A DNA stretch of 57,418 nucleotides, taken from an uncultured Nocardioidaceae bacterium. Its GTDB lineage: Bacteria; Actinomycetota; Actinomycetes; Propionibacteriales; Nocardioidaceae. Positions 1 through 7,892 of the stretch are shown piece by piece. Position 1 is the stretch's first letter; every line of letters begins with the position of its first letter. Both the position numbers and the translations under genes were made by a program. The notes beneath the pieces were generated by a model. It made no database searches. It was not told where the DNA came from and saw only the letters and a program-made list of their open reading frames with translations. The stretch is taken from NCBI GenBank assembly GCA_902805865.1, contig CADCUK010000206.1, forward strand, positions 1 to 57,418. Direction: 5' to 3'.

Positions 1-33
1 GAGGGCGACCCGTCCGAGCTGGTCGCCGACTGA
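1..33 (+). CDS. 3' end of an upstream gene (partial)
   Basis: An open frame runs from the first base to a TGA at 31-33 and encodes the short acidic tail EGDPSELVAD. It is the only plus-strand frame that ends just before the next gene, so it may be the end of a gene that begins outside the window. Ten residues are too few to assign a function, and a chance frame is possible. Confidence 0.3.
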   Translation, partial: EGDPSELVAD

Positions 34-87
34 CCCTGCCCGGTCGTCTCTCCGGTCATCTCCCCGGCCACCCCTAACCTGGGCACC

Positions 88-1071
88 ATGCGTGCCGTCA
101 TCGCCACCGAGCCCGGTGGCCCCGAGGTCCTGACCGTCAGCGAGCTGCCCGACCTCGCTCCGGGTCCCGGCGAGGTGGTCGTCGACGTCGTCGCGTCGGC
201 CGTCAACCGCGCCGACCTGCTCCAGCGGCAGGGCCACTACCCGCCGCCTCCCGGAGCGAGCGAGATCATCGGCCTCGAGTGCAGCGGACGCATCGCCGCC
301 GTCGGTGACGGCGTGGACCGGTGGCAGGTCGGCGACGAGGTCTGTGCGCTGCTCGCCGGCGGAGGGTACGCCGAGCAGGTGCTCGTGCCCGCCGCGCAGG
401 TGATGCCGCTGCCGTCCGGTGTGGATGTCGAGACGGCAGCTGCGCTGCCGGAGGTGGCCTGCACGGTCTGGTCGAACGTGTTCATGGTCGCCCACCTGCG
501 ACCGGAGGAGACGCTGCTCGTGCACGGGGGTGGCGGGGGCATCGGCACGTTCGCGATCCAGCTGGCGCACGCGCTCGGCGCCCGGGTGGTGACCACCGCC
601 GGGTCCGAGGAGAAGCTCGAGGTCTGTCGCTCGCTCGGGGCCGACGTGGCCGTGAACTACCGCGAGCAGGACTTCGTCGACGAGGTGCGAGCAGCCACCG
701 ACGGCCGGGGAGCGGACGTCATCCTGGACAACATGGGCGCGAAGTACCTCGGCCGCAACGTCGAGGCCCTTTCGACCGAGGGCCGGCTGGTGATCATCGG
801 GATGCAGGGCGGCACGAAGGGCGAGCTCGACATCGCGACGCTCCTGCGCAAGCGCGGAGCGGTGATCGCCACCGCGCTGCGGTCCCGGCCGGTCGAGGAG
901 AAGGCGGCGATCTGCGCAGCGGTCGCCGAGCACGTCTGGCCGCTCGTGGGGTCCGGGGACGTCAAGCCGATCGTCGCGGAGCGGTTCCCGCTCGCCGAGG
1001 CAGCGGCCGCCCATGCTGCGGTCGAGCGGGGCAGCAACATCGGGAAGGTGCTCCTCACGACCGGTCGATAG
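88..1071 (+). CDS. NAD(P)H:quinone oxidoreductase, medium-chain dehydrogenase family
   Basis: This is a 327-residue zinc-independent MDR oxidoreductase of the quinone reductase/PIG3 type, expected to transfer hydride from NADPH to quinones or similar enones in the cytosol. The GroES-like N-terminal half includes the NRADLLQRQGHYPPPPGAS stretch typical of the PIG3 group. The Rossmann half carries a glycine-rich nucleotide loop GGGGGIG at about residues 147-153. No structural zinc cysteine cluster is present, which separates it from the alcohol dehydrogenase at 11049-12236. The length is normal. It ends 10 bases before the proteasome activator gene, so the two are probably cotranscribed, although the functions have no obvious link. 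The substrate cannot be read from the sequence. Confidence 0.9.
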   Translation: MRAVIATEPGGPEVLTVSELPDLAPGPGEVVVDVVASAVNRADLLQRQGHYPPPPGASEIIGLECSGRIAAVGDGVDRWQVGDEVCALLAGGGYAEQVLVPAAQVMPLPSGVDVETAAALPEVACTVWSNVFMVAHLRPEETLLVHGGGGGIGTFAIQLAHALGARVVTTAGSEEKLEVCRSLGADVAVNYREQDFVDEVRAATDGRGADVILDNMGAKYLGRNVEALSTEGRLVIIGMQGGTKGELDIATLLRKRGAVIATALRSRPVEEKAAICAAVAEHVWPLVGSGDVKPIVAERFPLAEAAAAHAAVERGSNIGKVLLTTGR

Positions 1072-1081
1072 GCTGGCGTCC

Positions 1082-1684
1082 ATGACCGACCAGCCGCGAC
1101 CTGACGCACCCAGCACCGACGAGCAGGACCCGCGGGTCGTGATCATCGGCCCGAACGGCATGGCCGTGAGCGGCGGGTCGTCCGGCGCCGACGGTTCCGG
1201 CGGTTCCGGCGAGGACGCGGGTGACGAGGAGCAGGAGCGCCACATCACCGACCTCGTCGAGCAGCCCGCCAAGGTCATGCGGATCGGTGGGATGATCCGC
1301 CAGCTCCTCGAGGAGGTGAAGGCAGCCCCGCTGGACGAGGCGTCGCGTGCCCGGCTGGCCGGGATCTACGACTCCTCGATCGCCGAGCTCAAGTCGGGAC
1401 TCGCGCCTGAGCTCGTCGACGAGCTCGAGCGGTTGTCGTCGCCGTTCGCCGCCGGCACGCCCTCGGAGCCCGAGCTCCGCATCGCCCAGGCGCAGCTCGT
1501 CGGCTGGCTGGAGGGGCTGTTCCACGGGATCCAGACGGCGATCTACGCCCAGCAGATGGCGGCCAGGGCGCAGCTGGAGCAGATGCGTCGGGCACTTCCC
1601 CCGGGCGCCGTACCAGCGGCGATGGGTCAGCAGCCCCCGCCGGCCGACCCGTCCGAGGGCCGCAGCTCCGGTCTGTACCTCTGA
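1082..1684 (+). CDS. bpa: bacterial proteasome activator (Bpa) family protein
   Basis: The 200-residue product resembles the ring-forming, ATP-independent activator Bpa (Rv3780 family) that docks on the actinobacterial 20S proteasome and feeds it unfolded or Pup-independent substrates. Visible features are a disordered Gly/Ser/Asp/Glu-rich N-terminus (residues about 25-55), the conserved core beginning QPAKVMRIGGMIRQLLEEV, and a long helical region ending AARAQLEQMRRALPPG. The protein ends GLYL, close to the GQYL docking tail known in this family, with Leu where Gln is usual. The ATG at 1082 was chosen because the core then has a normal N-terminal extension and the gene follows its neighbour by 10 bases. 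The proteasome genes themselves are not in the window. Confidence 0.85.
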   Translation: MTDQPRPDAPSTDEQDPRVVIIGPNGMAVSGGSSGADGSGGSGEDAGDEEQERHITDLVEQPAKVMRIGGMIRQLLEEVKAAPLDEASRARLAGIYDSSIAELKSGLAPELVDELERLSSPFAAGTPSEPELRIAQAQLVGWLEGLFHGIQTAIYAQQMAARAQLEQMRRALPPGAVPAAMGQQPPPADPSEGRSSGLYL

Positions 1685-1722
1685 GGTTTTTCGGGGCGCG
1701 CTCTTGCGTCGACCGACCGCAA

Positions 1723-1760
1723 TGATTCATGGTTGATCGAAGTGATTCATTGCTGACCGA
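1723..1760 (+). promoter_or_regulatory. two direct repeats upstream of tetR-type gene, candidate operator
   Basis: TGATTCATGGTTGATCGA (1723-1740) and TGATTCATTGCTGACCGA (1743-1760) match at 15 of 18 positions and are exactly 20 bases apart. They lie 34 bases before the TetR-family start codon, in one of the few A+T-richer patches nearby. The two-turn spacing and position suggest a regulator binding site, probably autoregulatory; that role is inferred. Confidence 0.45.
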
Positions 1761-1793
1761 TCCGGTCGGACCATCGTCTCCGAGGAGTCCCGC

Positions 1794-2375
1794 ATGCGCC
1801 AGACCGCGGCAGAGATCGACCACGCGATCCTCGACGTGGCCGCCGGCATCTTCGCGACGTACGGCTTCACGCACAGCTCCGTGCAGCAGATCGCGGACGC
1901 GGTGGGCTACTCCAAGCCGGGACTGCTGCACCGGTTCGGGAGCAAGGAGGCGTTGCACCGGGCGGTGCTGACCGAGGTCTCCGACACGGTGCAGGACATC
2001 GTCGGGCACGCCGTCGCCCACAGCGACCAGCCTGACCAGGTGACCCAGGTCCTCGAGCTGATGACCCTCAAGGCGCTGGAGCGGCCCGGGATGGTGCAGA
2101 TGATGCTGCGTGCCTTCGAGTCCGACGGCGACGAGCCGGGTGTCGAGGCGATCCAGGGGCTCGGCTACCGGCTCGTCGACGCGCTCGACCATCCGCTCAG
2201 CAGCCCCGCCGAGCGGCTGCGAGTGGTGCTCGCGGTGAAGCTGATCGTCACCGCGGCGATGACCCAGCACTCGAAGGTCGACGCCGACCTGCACGTCGAC
2301 CGGGAGGAGCTCGTGCCGATGATCGTGTCGCTGGCCGCGCACGTGCTCGGCGCCAGCAACGGCGTACCTGCCTAG
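1794..2375 (+). CDS. TetR/AcrR family transcriptional regulator
   Basis: This is a 193-residue one-domain-plus-sensor repressor. The N-terminal helix-turn-helix spans roughly residues 10-55, with the signature segment SVQQIADAVGYSKPGLLHRF followed by GSKEAL. The C-terminal helical region (about 60-193) would form the ligand pocket and dimer interface but gives no clue to the ligand. GAGGAG at 1781-1786 gives a ribosome binding site for the ATG. The gene is convergent with the kinase at 2390, leaving only 14 bases between stops, so it is transcribed alone. No obvious target gene is adjacent, and the direct repeats upstream suggest autoregulation. Confidence 0.9.
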   Translation: MRQTAAEIDHAILDVAAGIFATYGFTHSSVQQIADAVGYSKPGLLHRFGSKEALHRAVLTEVSDTVQDIVGHAVAHSDQPDQVTQVLELMTLKALERPGMVQMMLRAFESDGDEPGVEAIQGLGYRLVDALDHPLSSPAERLRVVLAVKLIVTAAMTQHSKVDADLHVDREELVPMIVSLAAHVLGASNGVPA

Positions 2376-2389
2376 GGCGCAGCTCGGTC

Positions 2390-3019
2390 TCAGGTGTTGT
2401 CGATGACCAGTTCGGCGCGGCCCCGGGGGTCGCAGCGGTCGAAGTACATCCTCTGGGCCTCGACGTAGCGCCGCTGGTCAGGATCGTCCACGTCGTCGAC
2501 CGAGCCGTCGCGCGCCGCCAGCCGGGACACCGACACCTCGAACGGCACGTCGAGGAACACCACCAGGTCCCAGCACCCGTCGAGCTCAGGACGCTGGCAG
2601 AACAGGCCGTCGACGACCAGCACGCCCTCGTCCGGAGGAGTGCGCGGCCGCAGGTCCAGCGCGGCGTCGTAGGCGACGTCATGGATCGCCGGGCGGTACG
2701 TGGCCGGCGGGCCCGCCCGCCACGGCTCGATCAGCTCACGCCGCAGCGCCGGGTAGTCGAAGTGCCTGCTCCACACCGCTTCGGGCGTCCGACCCTCCCC
2801 ACGCCGGTGCTGCAACGGGTGGTGGAACCCGTCGATCGAGGCGCGCACCACGTCGCGTCCGTCAGCACGCAGCCGCTCGGCCAACGCCTCGGCGAAGGTC
2901 GTCTTGCCGGCGCCGTCCACCCCGTCGATCGCGACCACCGGCCGGCCGCGCTCCGGCACGAGGGCGGCGGCCCGCTCGACGGCGGCGGGGTCCACCGGCT
3001 CCACCGGCACGTCGGTCAC
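2390..3019 (-). CDS. uridine kinase-like P-loop NTPase
   Basis: This 209-residue protein belongs to the uridine kinase/phosphoribulokinase-like P-loop group. Walker A is GVDGAGKTT at residues 33-41, followed by ASIDGFHHP, which is the segment where this group places its substrate-side aspartate. A DEGVLVVDGLF strand follows, and a RYVEAQRMYFDRCDP lid-like segment lies near the C-terminus. The GTG start at 3019 was chosen because it overlaps the TGA of the upstream HAD gene (GTGA), indicating translational coupling. The true substrate is unknown: uridine, another nucleoside, or an unrelated small molecule are all possible, so I give no symbol. Confidence 0.8.
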   Translation of the reverse strand: MTDVPVEPVDPAAVERAAALVPERGRPVVAIDGVDGAGKTTFAEALAERLRADGRDVVRASIDGFHHPLQHRRGEGRTPEAVWSRHFDYPALRRELIEPWRAGPPATYRPAIHDVAYDAALDLRPRTPPDEGVLVVDGLFCQRPELDGCWDLVVFLDVPFEVSVSRLAARDGSVDDVDDPDQRRYVEAQRMYFDRCDPRGRAELVIDNT

Positions 3020-3810
3020 GACAGGAAGAGCTCGGTCAGCACCTGCGCGACGCCGTCCTCGTCGTTGCGCGGCGCCGTGTGCCCGGCCGCGGCTATCGCC
3101 GTCGGGTGCGCGTTCGCCATCGCGTACGACGTCCCGGCCCACTCGAGCATCGCGATGTCGTTGGGCATGTCCCCGAATGCGACCACGTCCTCGGCGGCGA
3201 TGCCGCGCTCGGCGCAGATCAGCTCCAGCGTGCTGGCCTTCGTGACCCCGGCTGCGCTCATCTCGATGAGCGAGCCCACCGACGACCACGTCGTGGTGAC
3301 GGCATCACCGACGAGCTGCTCGACGCGGGCCCAGTACTCGTCCGGTGCCATCTCCAGGTGCAGCGCCAGAAGCTTGACCACCGCGTCGTCGAAGATCTCC
3401 TCGAGCGGACCGATCGTCAGGTCGGGGTTGTCCTGGTCCTCCGGCTGCGGGAGGAACACCGGCTCCTTGCCGAAGCCGGTGGCCTTCTCCAGGGCGAACA
3501 TCGAGCCGGGGAGCTCGCTGCGCACGAGGTCGGCGACCTTGAGACCGATGTGCCGGGGGATCGCGCGCGCCTCGACGACCGCGCGTCCCGGGACGTCGTA
3601 CACGATCCCGCCGTTGCTGCAGATCGCCAGCCCGTGGTCGCCGACGTGGTGCCACAGCGACTCCATCCACCGGATCGGCCGGCCGGTCACGAAGACCACC
3701 GTGACCCCCATCGCGTCGAGCGCGTCGAGGACCTCGCGGGTGCGGTCGGTGACGGTGCCGTCGGTGTGCAGCAGGGTCCCGTCGAGGTCGGTGGCGACGA
3801 GCTTGTGCAC
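3016..3810 (-). CDS. HAD-superfamily (Cof-type) hydrolase
   Basis: This 264-residue phosphatase of the Cof/IIB type has motif I DLDGT at residues 8-12 (D8 nucleophile, D10 acid/base), motif II VTGRP at about 41-45, Lys191 as motif III, and motif IV GDMPND at 213-218. The region between motifs II and III is the large C2-type cap that selects the substrate, usually a sugar phosphate or a cofactor phosphate. It lies between a second HAD protein and a kinase, on the same strand. The stop overlaps the kinase start by four bases. Substrate cannot be inferred from these motifs. Confidence 0.9.
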   Translation of the reverse strand: MHKLVATDLDGTLLHTDGTVTDRTREVLDALDAMGVTVVFVTGRPIRWMESLWHHVGDHGLAICSNGGIVYDVPGRAVVEARAIPRHIGLKVADLVRSELPGSMFALEKATGFGKEPVFLPQPEDQDNPDLTIGPLEEIFDDAVVKLLALHLEMAPDEYWARVEQLVGDAVTTTWSSVGSLIEMSAAGVTKASTLELICAERGIAAEDVVAFGDMPNDIAMLEWAGTSYAMANAHPTAIAAAGHTAPRNDEDGVAQVLTELFLS

Positions 3811-3822
3811 CGGGCCAGCGTA

Positions 3823-3878
3823 GTCAGGCCGACCCCGGGCCGGGCCGGCGGTCAGGCTGACCCCGGGCCGAGCCGGCC
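3823..3878. repeat. two tandem 28-bp direct repeats between HAD genes
   Basis: Two adjacent 28-bp units (3823-3850 and 3851-3878) each begin GTCAGG(C/T)(C/T)GACCCC and continue GGGCCG(G/A)GCCGG, with about 25 of 28 positions matching. They fill almost the whole 70-base gap between the two HAD phosphatase genes and end two bases before the stop codon of the second. A recent tandem duplication is the simplest explanation. Confidence 0.75.
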
Positions 3879-3880
3879 GC

Positions 3881-4771
3881 TCAGAACCAGCGGTCGAGCT
3901 CCCGCGCTACCCCGTCCTCGAGCACCGTCTCGGTGACGAAGTCCGCCGCCTCCTGCACCTCGAGCGGCGCCTGACCCATCGCGACACCGCGACCGGCCCA
4001 CTGGATCATCTCGATGTCGTTGCGGCCGTCGCCGATCACCAGCACGTCGTCGGCGGCGACGCCGAGCCGCTCGCAGATCTGCTGCAGCCCCGAGGCCTTC
4101 GAGACCCCCTGCGGTGCCAGGTCCAGCCAGGCGGTCCAGCCGATGTAGTAGTTGATGCCGTGCAGCCCCAGCCGTTCCGCGAGCGCGATGAACTCCTCGG
4201 CAGTCGCGTCCGGGTCGCGGATGATGACGCGGGTGACCGGCTCCGCGACGAGCTCGTCGACCGACTGCAGCGTCATCTCGCCGGTGATCTCCCCGTCGGG
4301 GAAGTGCCGGTTGACGCGGTAGCCGACACCGATCTCCTCCACCGCGACCAGCGCGTGCGGCACGTGCTCGACCAGCTCGCGGACAACCTCGCTGGCGTCG
4401 AAGGTGACCGCGGTGAGCACCTCCACCGGCGGGTAGCTGAAGGTGACGGACCCGTTGGAGGCGACGGACAGCACCTTCGCGGCGCCGTCCCCGGTCGTCC
4501 GGCCCCGAGGGAGCTCGAGCATGTCGAGGACCCGCGTGATCCCGAACGTCGAGCGCCCGGTGGCCAGCACGACGTGGGCGCCGGCGTCGATCGCCTTGTC
4601 GATGGCCGTGCGGACCGCCGGGGAGATGCTCTCCTCCACGGTGTTGCTCGCGATGCCGTGGCCTGCCGCGAAGAGGGTGCCGTCGATGTCGAGCGCGACG
4701 AGCTTCGGCTGCCACCCTTCGTCCGGTGGTCGAGGAGCGGCAGAGCCGTGTCTCGAGACCTGGTTGCTCAC
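3881..4771 (-). CDS. HAD-superfamily (Cof-type) hydrolase, second copy
   Basis: A 296-residue relative of the neighbouring phosphatase, with motif I DIDGT (D28, D30), motif II LATGRS, a cap domain, the QGVSKASGL lysine segment and motif [11 protein letters not shown]. The GTG at 4771 overlaps the serS stop codon (GTGA), which supports coupling to serS. The N-terminus is about 20 residues longer than in its neighbour, and this extra segment ([18 protein letters not shown]) is encoded by a dispersed palindromic repeat described separately. An internal later start is unlikely because motif I follows closely. It may be a tandem duplicate of the 3016-3810 gene that later diverged. The substrate is unknown. 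Confidence 0.88.
   Translation of the reverse strand: MSNQVSRHGSAAPRPPDEGWQPKLVALDIDGTLFAAGHGIASNTVEESISPAVRTAIDKAIDAGAHVVLATGRSTFGITRVLDMLELPRGRTTGDGAAKVLSVASNGSVTFSYPPVEVLTAVTFDASEVVRELVEHVPHALVAVEEIGVGYRVNRHFPDGEITGEMTLQSVDELVAEPVTRVIIRDPDATAEEFIALAERLGLHGINYYIGWTAWLDLAPQGVSKASGLQQICERLGVAADDVLVIGDGRNDIEMIQWAGRGVAMGQAPLEVQEAADFVTETVLEDGVARELDRWF
4723..4763. repeat. dispersed palindromic repeat inside the HAD gene N-terminus
   Basis: The segment starts CCGGTGGTCGAGGAG (4723-4737) and ends TGTCTCGAGACC (4749-4760). The 15-base opening occurs again, in opposite orientation, inside the treY part of the trehalose gene (47779-47793). Its reading frame encodes the non-conserved start of the HAD protein. 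It therefore appears to be one member of a dispersed repeat family tolerated in coding sequence. Confidence 0.6.
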
Positions 4772-6045
4772 TTGGTGACCGGCTCGAGGACTTCGCGACC
4801 CTGGAGGTACGGCCGCAGCGCCTCCGGCACCAGGACGGAACCGTCTGCCTGCTGGTGGGTCTCGAGGATCGCGACGATCGTCCGGGTCATCGCGCACAGC
4901 GTCCCGTTGAGCGTCGCGAGCGGCTTGGTGCCCTCGGCGAACCGGCCACGGATGTCGAGGCGGCGTGCCTGGAAGTCGGTGCAGTTGCTGGTCGAGGTCA
5001 GCTCGCGGTACTTGCCCTGCGTGGGGATCCACGCCTCGCAGTCGAACTTCCGCTGCGCGGACAGGCCCAGGTCCCCGGCCGCCACGTCGATCACCCGGAA
5101 CGCGAGCCCGAGCTTCGTGAGGAACTCCTTCTCCCACTCGAGCAGCCGCTGGTGCTCGGCGTACGACTCCTCGACGGTGGTGTAGGAGAACATCTCCACC
5201 TTGTCGAACCAGTGGACGCGGATGATGCCGCTGGTGTCCTTGCCGTAGGAGCCCGCCTCCTTGCGGTAGCAGGGGCTGAAGGCGGCGTAGCGCAACGGAA
5301 GCGTCTGGCTGTCGAGGATCTCGTCGGAGTGGTACGCCGCCAGCGGCACCTCGGAGGTCCCCACGAGGTAGAGGTCCTCGCCCTCGATGCGGTAGACGTC
5401 GTCCGCCGCCTGGCCGAGGAACCCGGTGCCCTCCATGGCGCGCGGGCGGACCAGCGCCGGCGGGATCATCGTCGTGAATCCCGCGGTCCGCGCCTGGTCC
5501 ATCGCCATCTGCACCAGGGCGAGCTCCAGGTCCGCACCGACGCCGGTGAGGTAGTAGAAGCGGGCCCCGGAGACCTTCGCGCCCCGGTCGATGTCGATGG
5601 CGCCGAGGATCCGGCCGAGCTCGATGTGGTCCTTGGGCTCGAACCCCTCGGCTGAGAAGTCACGCGGCTCCCCGACGTGCTCGAGCACGACGAAGTCGTC
5701 CTCGCCCCCGGCGGGTGCCTCCTCGGCGGCCGGGTTGGGGATGCTCATCAGCACCCGCTTGTAGTCGTCCTCGGCCTCGGCCTGCGCGGCCTCGGCCTCC
5801 TTCACGCCGGACGCGAGGACCTTCGTGCGGGCGAGCAGCTCCTGCTTCTCGTCGCCCTGCGCCTTGGCGATCTGCTTCCCCAGGCTCTTCTGCTCCGCGC
5901 GCAGCCTCTCGAAGTCGACGATCGCCGTACGTCGTCGGGCGTCCACCGCGAGGGCCTCGTCGACGACGCTCGCCGACAGCCCGCGCCGCTCTTGAGCAGC
6001 ACGGACACGGTCGGGGTCGTCACGGAGGACACGGGGATCGATCAC
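4768..6045 (-). CDS. serS: seryl-tRNA synthetase
   Basis: A full-length 425-residue class II aminoacyl-tRNA synthetase that charges tRNA-Ser (and tRNA-Sec where present). It begins [15 protein letters not shown], then has the N-terminal coiled-coil tRNA-binding arm (about residues 30-105, rich in [12 protein letters not shown]-type heptads). The catalytic domain shows motif 2 [18 protein letters not shown] and motif 3 with [16 protein letters not shown] followed by the [11 protein letters not shown] segment. It heads the minus-strand run with two HAD proteins and a kinase. The serS-DUF4446-pheA proximity is also seen in other Actinobacteria such as mycobacteria. Nothing is unusual in the enzyme. 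Confidence 0.98.
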   Translation of the reverse strand: MIDPRVLRDDPDRVRAAQERRGLSASVVDEALAVDARRRTAIVDFERLRAEQKSLGKQIAKAQGDEKQELLARTKVLASGVKEAEAAQAEAEDDYKRVLMSIPNPAAEEAPAGGEDDFVVLEHVGEPRDFSAEGFEPKDHIELGRILGAIDIDRGAKVSGARFYYLTGVGADLELALVQMAMDQARTAGFTTMIPPALVRPRAMEGTGFLGQAADDVYRIEGEDLYLVGTSEVPLAAYHSDEILDSQTLPLRYAAFSPCYRKEAGSYGKDTSGIIRVHWFDKVEMFSYTTVEESYAEHQRLLEWEKEFLTKLGLAFRVIDVAAGDLGLSAQRKFDCEAWIPTQGKYRELTSTSNCTDFQARRLDIRGRFAEGTKPLATLNGTLCAMTRTIVAILETHQQADGSVLVPEALRPYLQGREVLEPVTK

Positions 6046-6086
6046 CGCCCCATGTTATCGGCGCCGACGAGCCCGTTTGCCCGCGC

Positions 6087-6168
6087 GAGTGCCGTCTCGA
6101 CCTCGTGCAAGTGCCGTCTCGACCCAGCGCGAGTGCCGCTTCGACCTCGCGCGAGTGCCGTCTCGACC
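6087..6168. repeat. four 22-bp phased repeats, core GAGTGCCGTCTCGACC
   Basis: Cores of 16 bases lie at 6087-6102, 6109-6124, 6131-6146 and 6153-6168, exactly 22 bases apart. Copies 1 and 4 are identical; copy 2 has one change at the first base and copy 3 has one change (GCTT for GTCT). The array sits in the 209-base gap between divergent serS and the PAP2-kinase gene. The exact two-helical-turn phase means it could present a repeated protein site on one face of the DNA. Confidence 0.85.
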
Positions 6169-6254
6169 CGCGGGGGGAGGGGGTCGGGAAGGGGGAGATA
6201 CTTGGCGCTGCCATGGAAGCCGACCGTGGCGACTGCATCCGTGAAGGGAGATCC

Positions 6255-7829
6255 ATGGCGCTGACGGCCCGCACCCGGGGACGGCTCTTCCTGGGCATCG
6301 TCCTGGCCGGCCTGTGGATCCTCTTCGCCGGCTACATGGTGTGGCAGCACCCGGACACCGTCGACCGGATCGACCACGACTTCGGAGAGCCTTTCGCGAC
6401 GTACACCGCGGAGCACGCCTGGCTCGAACGAGCCGCGGTCATCGCAGCCTGGTGGACCAGGTTCCTCCCGATGGCGGTCTACACGGTGATCGTGGCCGGG
6501 GTCCTCGCCTGGAAGGGGTTCGGCCGCACGGCCGCCTGGGTGGTGCTGGTCGCGGCGGGCTGCACCGTCACGACCACGCTGATGAAGATGGCATTCGACC
6601 GCGAGCGCCCGGACTACGCGCTGATGGCGCTGCAGGACTACGGCTTCCCCTCCGGCCACTCGAGCGGCATCGCGACGGCCGCCGGGATCGTGATCGTGCT
6701 CGCGACGATCTTCCTACGACGCCGCAACCAGCGCCGGATCGTCACCGTGCTCGCCGTGCTGGTGGCGCTGCTGATCGGTCTCGACCGCCTGCTGCTCGGG
6801 GTCCACGGCATCACCGACGTGCTCACCGGGTTCGCCCTCGGCGTGCTCTGGGTCGTGGGAGGTGTGTACGTCGCTGACCCCGCTCCTCGCTCACCGGTCC
6901 TGGACCCGCTGCCGAACCCCCTGCCGCGCACCCGTGAGCTCGCGGTGATCCTCAACCCCATCAAGGTGGAGGACCCCGCAGCGTTCCGGGCGCTGGTCGA
7001 CCAACGCGCGGTCGAGCTCGGGTGGAGCGCACCGACCTGGTACGAGACCACGATCGCCGACCCGGGCCGTTCGATGGCGCACGACGCAGCCATGGCGGGC
7101 GCCGAGCTGGTCGTGGTGTGCGGCGGTGACGGCACCGTCCGGACGGTGTGCGCCGAGCTGGCCGGGACCGGCATCCCGGTCGGCGTGGTGCCGGCAGGCA
7201 CCGGCAACCTCCTCGCCCGCAACCTCGCGCTGCCGCTCTACCTCAACGCAGCGATCGACGTCGCGCTGAACGGTCAGGACCGTGCCATCGACATCGTGCG
7301 GATCGCCGGCGACATGATCGAGCCGGACGAGCACTTCCTGGTGATGGCCGGGATGGGGTTCGACGCCGCGATCATGGAGGGCGCCAACGAGCAGCTGAAG
7401 GCCAAGGTCGGCTGGTTGGCGTACTTCGTCGCCGGGATGCGCCACCTGATGTTCCCGGCGATGCGGGTGGAGATCTCCGTCGACGACTCGCCGTTCAGCA
7501 GGCACCGCGCCCGCACGATCGTGGTGGGCAACGTCGGCTTCCTCCAGGCGGGGCTGCCGCTGCTGCCCGACGCGACCATCGACGACGGGCGCGTCGACGT
7601 GGTGATCGTGAACCCGGCACGGTTCCTCAGCTGGCTGAGGGTCGTGGTGCGGGTGGTCAGCCGGGGGAAGAAGACCGACGCGACCGTCAACCGGATGACC
7701 GGCCGGAAGGTCGTGGTCCGCGCGTCGCACGACGCCCCTCGTCAGGTCGACGGCGACCCGGTCGGCGCGGGACGCGAGCTGATCTGCGAGTGCCTGCCGG
7801 GCAAGCTGCTCGTCCGGGTCCCCCGCTGA
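6255..7829 (+). CDS. PAP2 phosphatase fused to diacylglycerol/lipid kinase domain
   Basis: A 524-residue two-domain lipid enzyme. The N-terminal part is a multi-pass PAP2 phosphatase with segments at about residues 12-30, 72-86, 93-110 and 143-200. Its acid phosphatase motifs are K111-x6-R118-like (KMAFDRERP), PSGH (132-135) and a third motif RLLLGVHGITD, where the histidine and aspartate are present and Asp replaces the usual Ser before Arg. From about residue 228 it becomes a diacylglycerol/sphingosine kinase-like domain with ILNP, GGDGT (290-294) and PAGTGN. The two activities act on opposite sides of phosphatidate-type chemistry, so the fusion probably controls a membrane lipid phosphate pool. 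GAAGGGAG precedes the ATG. Which lipid is used is unknown. Confidence 0.9.
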   Translation: MALTARTRGRLFLGIVLAGLWILFAGYMVWQHPDTVDRIDHDFGEPFATYTAEHAWLERAAVIAAWWTRFLPMAVYTVIVAGVLAWKGFGRTAAWVVLVAAGCTVTTTLMKMAFDRERPDYALMALQDYGFPSGHSSGIATAAGIVIVLATIFLRRRNQRRIVTVLAVLVALLIGLDRLLLGVHGITDVLTGFALGVLWVVGGVYVADPAPRSPVLDPLPNPLPRTRELAVILNPIKVEDPAAFRALVDQRAVELGWSAPTWYETTIADPGRSMAHDAAMAGAELVVVCGGDGTVRTVCAELAGTGIPVGVVPAGTGNLLARNLALPLYLNAAIDVALNGQDRAIDIVRIAGDMIEPDEHFLVMAGMGFDAAIMEGANEQLKAKVGWLAYFVAGMRHLMFPAMRVEISVDDSPFSRHRARTIVVGNVGFLQAGLPLLPDATIDDGRVDVVIVNPARFLSWLRVVVRVVSRGKKTDATVNRMTGRKVVVRASHDAPRQVDGDPVGAGRELICECLPGKLLVRVPR

Positions 7830-7892
7830 CAGGTGGGTCGTGTGGTCCAGCGTGCGCTGGGGCGCACTCTCAGCCGCGCGACCCCTCCGCCG

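Noticed and set aside
6087-6168. CRISPR array
   Set aside because: The 16-bp cores are separated by only six bases with similar content, so there are no unique spacers, and no cas genes are present.
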